A DNA stretch of 30,199 nucleotides from CAZCTO01 sp964501725 (GCA_964501725.1 CAZCTO010000023.1:1-30199); one strand, 5' to 3'. Numbered from the stretch's first letter, positions 23,163-30,199 are shown. Program-made: numbers and translations. The notes: a model not told the origin generated them from the sequence alone.

Positions 23163-24305
23163 ATGGCAGATCACATTACTCTCTTTCAGGAGACGCAGCC
23201 GTCTCTTGAATCCTATTGGCGTTCCGTGATTCTATTCGGCAGAAATGTCGCGTCCTACAAGTTCGCCCTCGCGAAGTCCCTTCTCGAGCTCGCGCTCGCC
23301 GGCCGGACGGAAATCACCCTCGAGGCGCTTGCCGAGCCCTTTTCGCGCCACCTCTGCGAGCACATCGCGCACTCGCCCAAGCAGGTGACCAGCAGCGGCA
23401 GCCGCTTTCTCGACACCTGCCGCGCCTATAACGACGGCACCGCGACGCGCGACGAGCTCCTTCTGACCACGGTCCGAAACGGCTTTAATAACGTTATCGA
23501 CGCCTTCCACATCGTGGGCGGCAGCGCGCTTCCGATCCGCTTCTACGAAAAAGACCACAGCCCATCCGCTCGAAAAATAATCCTCACCGATGAGATCTTC
23601 CGCCTCCGCGACACCGCCTTTTCGGACAACCTGATCCCGGAAGCCGAGGCCCGCTGGCGCCTGGTCGAGACCGCCTGGGAACAGGGAATTTCCACCGGCC
23701 TTCTTGCCATCGAATATACCGCTATCGGCGACCTCCTCCTCACCGGCTCGAAAAACCGTCGCAAGGCGGTCACATCCGCCCGCGCCGCCCTCAATGGCTA
23801 CCAGAAAGGCAAGTGCTTTTACTGCTTTGGAGACATCTCGATCGGCGACACGGCCGCCGCCCCGGCGATCATCTTACCGGAGGACATTGATGCCAGCATC
23901 GCGGATCCCCCGCGCATCCTTCGGGTCTCCGAAACAGCCCCCGTATATGGCGATGACACAAGCACCCTCTGCGATGTGGATCACTTTTTTCCGCACACCC
24001 TGCAGCGCTATTTCCCGCAAACGAACCTCAGCGGAATCTGGAACCTGGTCCTTGCCTGTAAGAACTGCAATCGCGGCACAGACGGCAAATCCGACCGCGT
24101 CCCCGCACTCAAATACCTCAATCGCCTCCACACGCGAAACGAATTTCTCATCGGAAGCCACCACCCGCTGCGCGAGACCCTCATGGCTCAGACCGGCGCG
24201 ACGACGGCGGAGCGCATCTCGTTCCTGCGGGCGATGGATGCGGATGCGGTCAACTACCTCATTCATCGCTGGGAGACCGAGGCGGTCGGGGAAGAGGGGT
24301 TCTAG
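23163..24305 (+). CDS. HNH endonuclease-type protein
   Basis: This 380-residue protein has a C-terminal zinc-containing HNH module: CFYC (Cys218, Cys221), LCDVDHFFPH (Asp273-His274 of the first H), GIWNLVLACKNCNRG (central Asn, Cys299 and Cys302). The N-terminal 200 residues (SYWRSVILFGRNVASYKFAL and KSLLELALAGR) form a helical domain typical of a family of stand-alone HNH proteins found in accessory regions. It should cut nucleic acid with one metal ion; the target is unknown. AGGAG lies 7 nt before the ATG. The gene is visibly GC-rich compared with its neighbours. A 5' remnant of a second copy lies 1.6 kb upstream. Confidence 0.85.
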   Translation: MADHITLFQETQPSLESYWRSVILFGRNVASYKFALAKSLLELALAGRTEITLEALAEPFSRHLCEHIAHSPKQVTSSGSRFLDTCRAYNDGTATRDELLLTTVRNGFNNVIDAFHIVGGSALPIRFYEKDHSPSARKIILTDEIFRLRDTAFSDNLIPEAEARWRLVETAWEQGISTGLLAIEYTAIGDLLLTGSKNRRKAVTSARAALNGYQKGKCFYCFGDISIGDTAAAPAIILPEDIDASIADPPRILRVSETAPVYGDDTSTLCDVDHFFPHTLQRYFPQTNLSGIWNLVLACKNCNRGTDGKSDRVPALKYLNRLHTRNEFLIGSHHPLRETLMAQTGATTAERISFLRAMDADAVNYLIHRWETEAVGEEGF

Positions 24306-24409
24306 GGAATGTATGGTAATCTGTAAATGGAACGGATGGAGAGCGAAGTATTGATGTCACATAAATCGCTAATGAATTACCGGCAAGCACGAATGAGGAG
24401 AGCATTGTT

Positions 24410-24871
24410 TTGCAAAAATCAGAAAAAGTATTTCGAAATGCTTTTATGAAAGAGTTGGAACCACTTTTGTTGGATATAGGATTCTCCAGACTAAGTTTGC
24501 CCCAAGGATGGATTCAAGACCAATTTTTGTATAAGAATAATACTCGCAATATTTGGTTTGGATGTTCGTGGGACTGGCGTGATTATTACCTTGAAGCAGA
24601 GGTGGGCAGACTCTACAAAATGAGAGCCATCTTGCCGAGGGTTGTTGTATGCGGATTCTCATTAATTCAGCATCCGGAATTGTCTTCCATTCCTCAATCC
24701 ATCGAAGAGCGAATTATTTACGTAAAAGACGGATTGATTGCACTAACAAATAACAACTATGACAATTATGATAAAGCAATTGCTGATGTACATAACGCAG
24801 AGACTCAGAGGTTTAAAGACTATTTGGAGAAGGAGATAACATCAGATACGGAACTCCCTTTTATTAGATAA
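24410..24871 (+). CDS. Protein of unknown function (153 aa)
   Basis: The frame starts at TTG 24410 behind GAGGAG 9 nt upstream and encodes a soluble protein rich in aromatic residues: KELEPLLLDIGFSRLSLPQG, IWFGCSWDWRDYYLEAEVG, then a helical C-terminus. The pattern of an N-terminal helix followed by beta strands with paired aromatics resembles DUF4304-like or immunity-type proteins, but this is a weak impression. It is AT-rich and sits between the GC-rich HNH and methyltransferase genes, so it appears to be a later or separate insertion. Confidence 0.6.
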   Translation: MQKSEKVFRNAFMKELEPLLLDIGFSRLSLPQGWIQDQFLYKNNTRNIWFGCSWDWRDYYLEAEVGRLYKMRAILPRVVVCGFSLIQHPELSSIPQSIEERIIYVKDGLIALTNNNYDNYDKAIADVHNAETQRFKDYLEKEITSDTELPFIR

Positions 24872-24922
24872 CTGCAAGTTATCAATTGCGAACTCATTCC
24901 GGTCAGATATAAAGGAGCCCCC

Positions 24923-25510
24923 ATGGACAAAACCCTCTCGTACTACAACCAAAACGCCCAAGCCTACGCGGCCGACACCCTTCCGGCCGACGTCAGCCGC
25001 CTCTACGCATTTTTCCTCCCGCGCCTGCCGCCCCGCGCCGCCATCCTCGATCTCGGCTGCGGCCCCGGCCGCGACAGCCTCCACTTCATCAATGAAGGCT
25101 ACCGCGTCCGATCCGTCGACGGCTCGCCCGAATTCTGCAAACTCGCGTCCGAACTCACCGGCCAAGCCGCCCTCTGCCGGACCTTCGAAAACATCGACTT
25201 CACCGACGAATTCGACGGCGTCTGGGCCTGCGCCTCCATCCTCCATGTCCCCCTGGCCCGCCTCCCCCTCGTTCTCGAAAACATCTCCCGCGCGCTCAAA
25301 AAAGGCGGCCACCTCTACGCCTCCTTCAAATACGGGGAGTTCGAGGGCGAGCGAAACGGCAGATATTTTACAGATATGACCGAGGAGACTTTCGAAAAGC
25401 TGGTTGCGCCCTTCGAGGAACTTACCATCATTGACACGATGATAACCGCCGACGTCAGGGAAGGAAGAGAAGGGGAGAAGTGGCTGAATGTAGTGGTGAG
25501 GAAGGATTGA
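24923..25510 (+). CDS. Class I SAM-dependent methyltransferase
   Basis: The 195-residue protein shows the class I fold in order: AAILDLGCGPGRDSLHF (motif I, residues 40-55, SAM binding), VRSVDGSPEF (acidic Asp66 that binds the ribose), FDGVWACASILHVPL (motif IV region) and ISRALKKGGHLYASFKYGEF. It is the size of small-molecule or TehB-like methyltransferases; there is no target-recognition domain, so it is not a typical DNA methylase. GGAG precedes the ATG. The gene is GC-rich like the HNH gene, and a remnant of its 5' end also lies upstream. The substrate is unknown. Confidence 0.88.
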   Translation: MDKTLSYYNQNAQAYAADTLPADVSRLYAFFLPRLPPRAAILDLGCGPGRDSLHFINEGYRVRSVDGSPEFCKLASELTGQAALCRTFENIDFTDEFDGVWACASILHVPLARLPLVLENISRALKKGGHLYASFKYGEFEGERNGRYFTDMTEETFEKLVAPFEELTIIDTMITADVREGREGEKWLNVVVRKD

Positions 25511-25797
25511 CTCAGACACCTCAGCTTCGGTTTATCGGGAATCAAATCATATTTCAAGCAAAACAACAAGCTGAAATTCGAGCAGTAGAAGAGGCCGCTG
25601 CTCGAAAAGCACTCGAGCGATCAGCGAGCCAAGCCGAGGAGTACATTTACTCCACAATCTTAAAAATGACCAGAACCGCCGCAAAAGACACAATCCCATC
25701 CAAACACCCCATTACCACGTCCGATTTTTTTTGTGCCATCGAACAATACAGTAAGACAGCGAGTTCGCCATTCAATATAGATAATAAGGGCAGACAG
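25511..25797 (+). other. Unassigned stretch, possible gene fragment
   Basis: A frame that starts inside the methyltransferase end runs through here (QAKQQAEIRAVEEAAARKAL, then ERSASQAEEYIYSTILKM) to 25812 with no ribosome site of its own. The heptad-like helical text suggests the tail of a decayed gene. I see no repeat, hairpin or recognisable domain. Confidence 0.35.
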
Positions 25798-26170
25798 GGA
25801 TGTGTGCTATAAGGCAGGTTACATAGATTCATGGGGGCGCGGAATTGAAAAAATAAAAGACGCTTGCAAGCAGGCAGGACGACCAGATCCAATTATTTCA
25901 GAGCATAACGGGGGAATCGAAATTGAGCTGATAAAAAGTAAGTTAGAGACAACAGCGAAAGTGTCGGGAAAGCGTCGGGAAAGCGTCGGGAAAACGTCGG
26001 GAATGGTTCTTGCAGCATGCCGTGAGAATTCATCAATAACGATTCCGGAAATGTCCCATAAGATTGGCATTACCGAACGCTCGGTTCAGCGTAATATCCA
26101 AAAACTACAGAAAGATGGTCTCTTGCGTCGAGTAGGCGGCCGCAAAGAAGGTTATTGGGAAGTATTATAA
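25798..26170 (+). pseudogene. C-terminal fragment of an AlbA_2-type ATP-binding regulator
   Basis: The frame reads DVCYKAGYIDSWGRGIEKIK, the conserved motif near the end of the GHKL-like (HATPase_c_4) domain in AlbA_2 family regulators, then a linker with an 11-bp DNA repeat, then a C-terminal winged helix (ITIPEMSHKIGITERSVQRN, LQKDGLLRRVGG). Full-length relatives have about 400-500 residues; the first 300 or so, including the AlbA_2 DNA-binding domain, are missing. An ATG at 25802 is out of place and has no good ribosome site. It may persist as a 120-residue protein but is more likely a remnant. Confidence 0.75.
25963..26003 (+). repeat. 11-bp tandem repeat in the regulator linker
   Basis: GTCGGGAAAGC is repeated about 3.7 times (starts 25963, 25974, 25985, 25996). 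Since 11 is not a multiple of 3, gain or loss of one unit would shift the frame of the winged-helix end. Confidence 0.85.
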
Positions 26171-26339
26171 AGAATGAGGTTTGAGAAAATAATGCGGATC
26201 TTGACGTTAATTCTTCGCTTCTATGGAGATTTTTGGGGAAGTAATAGGATGAGAAATGTGGTGGCTAGTCCATATACTAAGTGATCAAATAAATAGAGAT
26301 ACGTCTGCCCGTAACGATAGTACAACAGGAGACAATGAA

Positions 26340-26558
26340 ATGATTTTAAGTGATTTTCCAACAAATGAGACGCTAACATCGCAAATACCGGCTTTAAGGC
26401 TCTTGATTAATCTAGGATATAAGTTTCTTACACCAGGAGAGGCTCTTCGAGAGAGACAAGGGAGGACATCCAATGTCCTTTTTGAGAATATTCTTCGCGA
26501 TCAGCTTAAGGAGATCAATCGTATTTGATACAAAGGGAATGAGTATCTCTTTAACGCA
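26340..26558 (+). pseudogene. N-terminal remnant of a type I restriction HsdR subunit
   Basis: After AGGAGA an ATG opens MILSDFPTNETLTSQIPALR, LLINLGYKFLTPGEALRERQ, GRTSNVLFENILRDQLKEIN, a close match to the start of HsdR proteins (normally about 900-1000 residues). A TGA at 26526 interrupts NRI/YKGNEYLFNA, which continues in the same frame for about ten codons and then loses similarity. No helicase or endonuclease motif remains, and no hsdS or hsdM is in the window. The gap 26171-26339 holds nothing else I can assign. Confidence 0.8.
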
Positions 26559-26597
26559 ATTAGGTATCGGGTGCGGAGCGCTTTTCGATTCTGCGAC

Positions 26598-26629
26598 AAA
26601 AAAGCCTCGCAGGTTGACTCCGCGAGGCT
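26598..26629 (-). terminator. Rho-independent terminator of the LRR lipoprotein operon
   Basis: A perfect 8-bp stem (AGCCTCGC with GCGAGGCT) around an 11-nt loop is followed on the minus strand by six T residues. It lies 72 bp after the last stop codon of the LRR operon. A weaker T-rich run on the other side (CTCTTTCTT) may make it partly bidirectional. Confidence 0.85.
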
Positions 26630-26700
26630 CTTTCTTACAGTGATAAAATGGATTATTGAATTCGGACGCGGTTACGCACCTGAAAATCATAATCGGCGTA

Positions 26701-27852
26701 TTAATAGTAGGCTTTGTTTGTTTCCAAATCAGGATACTTAGATATATTACCACTGGACGGAACAAATTTTTCGAAGTTTAAGTCTGCCCAGGAACCCTCT
26801 TTAACGTAGATGGTCGCTATATGATCGGGCGAACCTATATATATTCCTTTTTCGCCAATTTCGGTTATTGATGCAGGCAGATATATTTCATCCATGTTGG
26901 CACTGGTTATGGCGAATGTGCCGATATGGGTTAACCCTTCGGGCAGTGTAATGGTGGTTGGCTCTGTTCCAAAATGGAACACATCTACATCGTTGCCCGT
27001 TTCATCAAAAGCCGCGTTTATTTTACTAAAAGCAGAGTCACCTATGGTTTTTATTTGTGAGCCTTCCTCAAATGTGACTTTTGTCAGGCTGACACAACAA
27101 GTGAAAGCCCTACTTTCAATCGTCTCAACGCTTTTTGGAATAGTAATCTCTTTTATTGATACACAATAAGTAAAAGCCTCTTCATCGATAGTTTTTATGT
27201 TTGTCCCCTCTTCAAATTTGATGCTTGTTATTGGAGTTTTATAGAAAGCTTGTCTCCCAATAGTCTCGACGCTTTTTGGAATAATGATTTCTTGCGTAAG
27301 CGAAACACAATCACTAAAAGCAGATGGTTTTATGGTTTTTAGTTGTGAACCTTCTTCAAATGTGAGACTGTTCAGACTGACACAACCACTGAAAGCGTCT
27401 TGCCCTATTGTTTCGACGGATTTAGGAATTACGACTTTGGTCAGGGATTTACAATCATCAAAAGCCGATAGGCTAATCGTTTTTAGTTGTGAGCCTTCTT
27501 CGAAAGCAAGGCTTGTTATGGAACTTCCACTAAACGCTCCTACTTCAATTTTTTCGGCGTTTTTGGGTATGATGATTTCCGTTGCGGATTTTCCTTTTTC
27601 GGTTAAAACGACAATTGTATTCCCTGACCATGCAAAGTAGTCTTCAGGACTGGCTGTGCCGGGTGCTGTGGCAGAGGTTTCTGCGGCAGAGGTTTCTGTC
27701 GCAAGACTTGTTTCCGAGGTTGTTGTCGCGTCAGTCGTCGATGACCTTGTGGTTTTGCTCTCCGGCGTATCGCTCTTTTTGCACCCGAACAGGGATACAG
27801 ACAAGAGAAGGGAACAGATGACCAGAATGGCAAATGTCTGAATTTTCTTCAT
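26701..27852 (-). CDS. Leucine-rich-repeat (BspA-like) lipoprotein, second of two
   Basis: The 383-residue product has a lipoprotein signal (lipobox LFGC, Cys24), a Thr/Ser/Glu-rich linker to about 70, then repeated LRR_5 units with the hallmark pattern IPKSVETIG..AFSGC.SL.S.LTFEEGSQLKTI. A capping segment ends YVKEGSWADLNFEKF. BspA-type repeats form curved solenoids on the cell surface and in other bacteria bind host or matrix proteins. AAGGAG lies before the ATG, 20 bp after the stop of its paralogue. The two are clearly a tandem duplication: signal, linker, LRR core and tail align throughout. Confidence 0.9.
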   Translation of the reverse strand: MKKIQTFAILVICSLLLSVSLFGCKKSDTPESKTTRSSTTDATTTSETSLATETSAAETSATAPGTASPEDYFAWSGNTIVVLTEKGKSATEIIIPKNAEKIEVGAFSGSSITSLAFEEGSQLKTISLSAFDDCKSLTKVVIPKSVETIGQDAFSGCVSLNSLTFEEGSQLKTIKPSAFSDCVSLTQEIIIPKSVETIGRQAFYKTPITSIKFEEGTNIKTIDEEAFTYCVSIKEITIPKSVETIESRAFTCCVSLTKVTFEEGSQIKTIGDSAFSKINAAFDETGNDVDVFHFGTEPTTITLPEGLTHIGTFAITSANMDEIYLPASITEIGEKGIYIGSPDHIATIYVKEGSWADLNFEKFVPSSGNISKYPDLETNKAYY

Positions 27853-27872
27853 TGCGCGTTTCTCCTTGTGTG

Positions 27873-29015
27873 TTAATAATAGGCTTTTATTATTCCCGGT
27901 TTAGGATAAATGCCACCTTCAGGGAAAATAAATTCGTCGAAGTGTAAGTCTGCCCATGAGCCTTCCTTAACATATACGGTCGCCATATGATCGGGCGGGT
28001 TACCGATATATATCCCGTATGGCGTAATCTCGGTTAACGATGCAGGCAAATATACGGCTTTGACATTACCGCTTACTATGGCACGTTCGTCAAGATAAGT
28101 TAATCCTTCGGGCAGTATAATGGTGATTTGCTCTGTGTCGAGGTACGAGAGGCTTACATTACCCATTTCATTAATAGTCGAGTTTATTCCATAAAAAGCA
28201 GAGTCGTCTATGGTTTTTAATTGCGAGCCTTCTTCAAACGTAAGGCTTTTCACGTTAACACAACCATCAAAAGCACTATATTCAATGGTTTCAACGTTTT
28301 TGGGAATAAAAATCTCTGTAAGTCCAAGACAACTATAAAAAGCGCTTGCGCCGATGAGTTTTAGTTGTGAACCCGCTTCGAATGTAATACTTTCAATAGG
28401 GCATTCTTTAAAAGCCACCTCCCCAATTGATTCTACACTCTTCGGAATAACGATGTTTCCACTCAGTGCTGTACATTGAAAAAAAGCAGAGTCTTCTATT
28501 GTTTTTAACTGCGAGCCTTCTTCGAACGTAAGGTTCGTTAGCTTTTTGCAGCTGCTGAAAGCACCATCACCTATTACTTCAACACTTTTTGGAATAGTAA
28601 GGTCTGTGATTGCGCGACAAATCCAAAACGCACGCTCTCCTATTGTTTTTAGTTGTGAGCCTTCTTCGAATGTTATGCTTTTTATGCTGCCGATACTATC
28701 AGCGCTAAAAGCATAGGAGCCGATCGCCTCGGCTTTCTTGGGTATTGTGATTTCGGTTGCGGATTTTCCTTTTTCGGTTAGACCTGTAATTGTATTCCCG
28801 TCCCATTCGAAGTAATCTTCGGGACTTCCCGCGACGGGTGCCGGAGCAGAAGTTTCGGTGGTTTCTGTGTCCGAAGACCCGGGAGCGTCAATCTTCGATG
28901 ACGTTGTGGTTTTGCTTTCCGGCGTATCGCTCTTTTTGCACCCAAACAGGGATACGGACAAGAGTAGGGAACAGACGACCAGAATGGTGAGTGTGATGAA
29001 CTTAGATTTCTTCAT
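27873..29015 (-). CDS. Leucine-rich-repeat (BspA-like) lipoprotein, first of two
   Basis: This 380-residue lipoprotein (lipobox LFGC, Cys26) has a short Ser/Thr linker, a PEDYFEWDGNTITGLTEKGK cap, and about six to seven LRR_5 units such as ITFEEGSQLKTIGERAFWIC and IPKSVEVIGDGAFSSC, ending in YVKEGSWADLHFDEF. AAGGAG precedes the ATG. It is the promoter-proximal gene of the pair. A long structured leader and a TTGAAG/TATAAT promoter lie upstream. Surface binding or adhesion is the likely role; the ligand is unknown. Confidence 0.9.
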   Translation of the reverse strand: MKKSKFITLTILVVCSLLLSVSLFGCKKSDTPESKTTTSSKIDAPGSSDTETTETSAPAPVAGSPEDYFEWDGNTITGLTEKGKSATEITIPKKAEAIGSYAFSADSIGSIKSITFEEGSQLKTIGERAFWICRAITDLTIPKSVEVIGDGAFSSCKKLTNLTFEEGSQLKTIEDSAFFQCTALSGNIVIPKSVESIGEVAFKECPIESITFEAGSQLKLIGASAFYSCLGLTEIFIPKNVETIEYSAFDGCVNVKSLTFEEGSQLKTIDDSAFYGINSTINEMGNVSLSYLDTEQITIILPEGLTYLDERAIVSGNVKAVYLPASLTEITPYGIYIGNPPDHMATVYVKEGSWADLHFDEFIFPEGGIYPKPGIIKAYY

Positions 29016-29182
29016 TGTTTTCTCCTTTTGTCAATAATCGGTTTTTCTTCTTATGCTTTCATCGCTGACAAGGTTGTCGTTTTCCTATACACGATGAAAC
29101 CTTGGGGTTGGCATGCCGCTTGCCTGGACGCTTATCGTTTTAAGCGCCGGGCACGGTGTTGCATGATTTCCCCGAACACATG
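29016..29182 (-). promoter_or_regulatory. Structured 5' leader of the LRR operon
   Basis: About 165 nt separate the predicted transcription start from the first LRR gene, long for an ordinary leader. Paired elements are visible: TTTCATCG/CGATGAAA (29057-29064 with 29092-29099), GACAA/TTGTC inside it, an overlapping alternative AAGGTT/AACCTT, a CGCTTA/TTAAGCG stem at about 29128-29148 nested in TGCC/GGCA arms, and a GGGG/CCCC pair that could form a longer-range helix. The overlapping pairings could switch. I could not match it to a known riboswitch, including the c-di-GMP classes. Confidence 0.4.
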
Positions 29183-29188
29183 GTTAGC

Positions 29189-29216
29189 ATTATAACATCA
29201 AACGCGGAATCTTCAA
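29189..29216 (-). promoter_or_regulatory. Sigma-A promoter of the LRR operon
   Basis: On the minus strand TTGAAG (29216-29211), a 16-nt spacer and TATAAT (29194-29189). It points at the LRR genes and places the start of transcription near 29182. Confidence 0.6.
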
Positions 29217-29504
29217 AAAACATTGATCCAATGCCAAGAGGTAGCTACTACAGCCATTGGCGCACCTAATTTGAGGTGCGATCTTAGAGCGTTTGGACTT
29301 AGTTTTACAACTATTACTGACCACAACAGTTAAAACATGATTGAATGCTGTTTCAAATTCTCTTAGCTCACATAGAATATCCCCTCATCAAGCTTTTGAA
29401 TCAGGGTAACGAGCAAGAGGTCTGCTCAACTTGAGTAATCCGGAGTGATCAAGACAAGGCGATCAGAAGAGGGGACTGCCATTCATGATGGCCTCCGTTG
29501 CACC
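29217..29504. other. Intergenic stretch without a recognisable gene
   Basis: Only short frames are present. A 7-bp inverted repeat CGCACCT/AGGTGCG (29261-29267 with 29274-29280, 6-nt loop) is visible without a U tract. No IS ends or tRNA were seen. Confidence 0.6.
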
Positions 29505-29648
29505 ATGAACCAGATGCTCTATATCCTGATCGTGATGTGGGCCTATTCGGAATGACCGGACCGGATGATCATGCTGTACGCGATGATTTTCGGCGCGCAC
29601 TTGCTTCCGTTCGGATGGCTCTCTAAAACTCCGCGCACATGGTTCTAA
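29505..29648 (+). pseudogene. Fragment of a small integral membrane protein gene
   Basis: The frame reads MNQMLYILIVMWAYSE, a TGA, then DRMIMLYAMIFGAHLLPFGW and a stop. The second part is reminiscent of a membrane-protein family with a conserved FGAHLLPFGWLY segment (possibly DUF7010-like, from memory). The in-frame stop and the absence of a proper start and end indicate decay. Confidence 0.45.
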
Positions 29649-29713
29649 TCCGGCATGTTTCGCAGTTAGCTCGCCACGGATTTTAAAAACGGAACGATTT
29701 TCTTTGCTTTTTA

Positions 29714-29820
29714 AAGAATAACGTGATAAAATTAAAAAAGAATAATGATTAAGCGGGACGAGCAAAAAAAATTTACAAACGGAACGTTATTCTTCAATAG
29801 CGAAGAATAACGTGATAAAA
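29714..29820 (+). promoter_or_regulatory. Operator region of the AbiE-type operon
   Basis: A perfect 12-bp inverted repeat ACGTTATTCTTC/GAAGAATAACGT with a 6-nt centre (29784-29813) lies 31 bp before the GTG start. An extra copy of one arm with flank (AAGAATAACGTGATAAAA) is at 29714-29731, repeated at 29803-29820. A TTGCTT (29704) with a TAAAAT 17 nt on overlaps the first copy. AbiEi antitoxins are known to repress their own operon by binding inverted repeats, so this is the expected operator. Confidence 0.65.
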
Positions 29821-29843
29821 ATAAAAAAACGGAGGTGAGATAA

Positions 29844-30199
29844 GTGGATGTGTTGACTGATCTGGCGAAGTGTCCGGTTTTTACAATCGAAGATGTGAAG
29901 AAGTTTGTAGGTAATGAGAAGACAGCGTATACTCAGCTGGATCGTTTGATGAAAAAGGATCGGGTAAGGAAGGTCAGAAAGAATATCTATTCTGTTGTAA
30001 ATCCTGCAACAGGGCAGCTTGTAGCAACTCGTTATCAAATCGCTTGTGCCATAACTGACACTGCTTATATCTCTCACCACAGTGCTTTTGAATATTATGG
30101 ACTGGCGAATCAAGTGTTCTATGAAGTGTATGTTTCATCTGAAGCAAAGTTCAATCATTTTGAATATGATCATGTAACTTATAAATATGTTTCATCCAG
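29844..30199 (+). CDS. abiEi: AbiEi-family type IV antitoxin, partial at the right edge
   Basis: From GTG 29844 (GGAGGT 7 nt upstream) 118 residues are visible before the window ends. The N-terminal winged helix (VFTIEDVKKFVGNEKTAYTQ, LDRLMKKDRVRKVRKNIYSV) and the start of the following domain (ATRYQIACAITDTAYISHHS, AFEYYGLANQVFYEVYVSS) match AbiEi antitoxins. These proteins counter the AbiEii nucleotidyltransferase toxin and autorepress the operon. AbiEii should follow outside the window. The conserved HHSAFEYYGL segment makes the family call firm. Confidence 0.85.
   Translation, partial: MDVLTDLAKCPVFTIEDVKKFVGNEKTAYTQLDRLMKKDRVRKVRKNIYSVVNPATGQLVATRYQIACAITDTAYISHHSAFEYYGLANQVFYEVYVSSEAKFNHFEYDHVTYKYVSS

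Noticed and set aside
6121..26558. Recoding of TGA as a sense codon
   Set aside because: TGA interrupts the M23, HsdR and membrane-protein remnants, but all three have other damage, and TGA is the normal stop of intact genes such as the sigma factor and the reverse transcriptase.
29016..29182. c-di-GMP (GEMM-I or GEMM-II) riboswitch in the LRR leader
   Set aside because: Conserved core strings of both classes could not be found, so only an unnamed structured leader is claimed.

Overview
This 30.2 kb window looks like chromosomal DNA of an anaerobic Bacillota bacterium (Clostridia). The grounds are canonical AGGAGG-type ribosome sites, an ECF sigma / zf-HC2 anti-sigma pair, BspA-type leucine-rich repeat lipoproteins, a GH44 glycanase lipoprotein, an HscC-type Hsp70 with a J/TPR partner, and mid-range GC. 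A 10-base run of N at 13842-13851 marks a scaffold join, so this is probably a draft or metagenome-derived assembly. No tRNA, rRNA, CRISPR array or intact insertion sequence was seen.

Layout. 1-1.4 kb: a terminator for a gene off the left edge, then an ECF sigma/anti-sigma operon (minus strand) with a likely self-recognised promoter. 1.4-6 kb: a LURP-one-like gene broken by an in-frame stop, a secreted GH44 cellulase/xyloglucanase-type lipoprotein, and an M29 aminopeptidase. 6.1-11.5 kb: a decayed M23 peptidase remnant, then an operon in which a 1133-residue J-like/TPR protein overlaps an HscC-family Hsp70. 11.6-13.7 kb: a small membrane protein, a DUF3232-type gene with a truncated second copy beside it, and an XRE regulator. 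13.8-17 kb: an EEP-family phosphohydrolase (plus strand), then minus-strand genes for a membrane M23 peptidase, an unknown protein, a frameshifted 4-OT tautomerase and a PhnB-like VOC protein.

17.1-20.7 kb is the most unusual segment. A promoter is followed by about 200 nt of hairpin-rich non-coding sequence ending in a terminator-like stem, then a stand-alone reverse transcriptase, then (5 bp later) a membrane protein made of two fused copies of a two-TM module, then a single-module paralogue. The unit ends in a 74-bp tandem array whose units each read as an intrinsic terminator on the operon strand. I propose it as a candidate RT-ncRNA-membrane-effector system; the function is inferred.

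20.7-26.6 kb is a turnover-rich accessory region. It holds small unknown genes, a GC-rich HNH nuclease gene and a GC-rich SAM methyltransferase gene, 5'-end remnants of both upstream, and fragments of an AlbA_2-type regulator and of a type I restriction HsdR. 26.6-29.2 kb carries two tandem paralogous leucine-rich-repeat lipoproteins with a shared promoter, a structured leader and a strong terminator. The right edge has a decayed membrane-protein fragment and the start of an AbiEi-type antitoxin gene behind a perfect 12-bp inverted repeat.

A recurring theme is second copies of genes that survive only as fragments (M23, DUF3232, HNH, methyltransferase), two of them with deletion ends at short direct repeats. 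A second window-wide signal is a marked excess of the word TCGAAAA/TTTTCGA on both strands.
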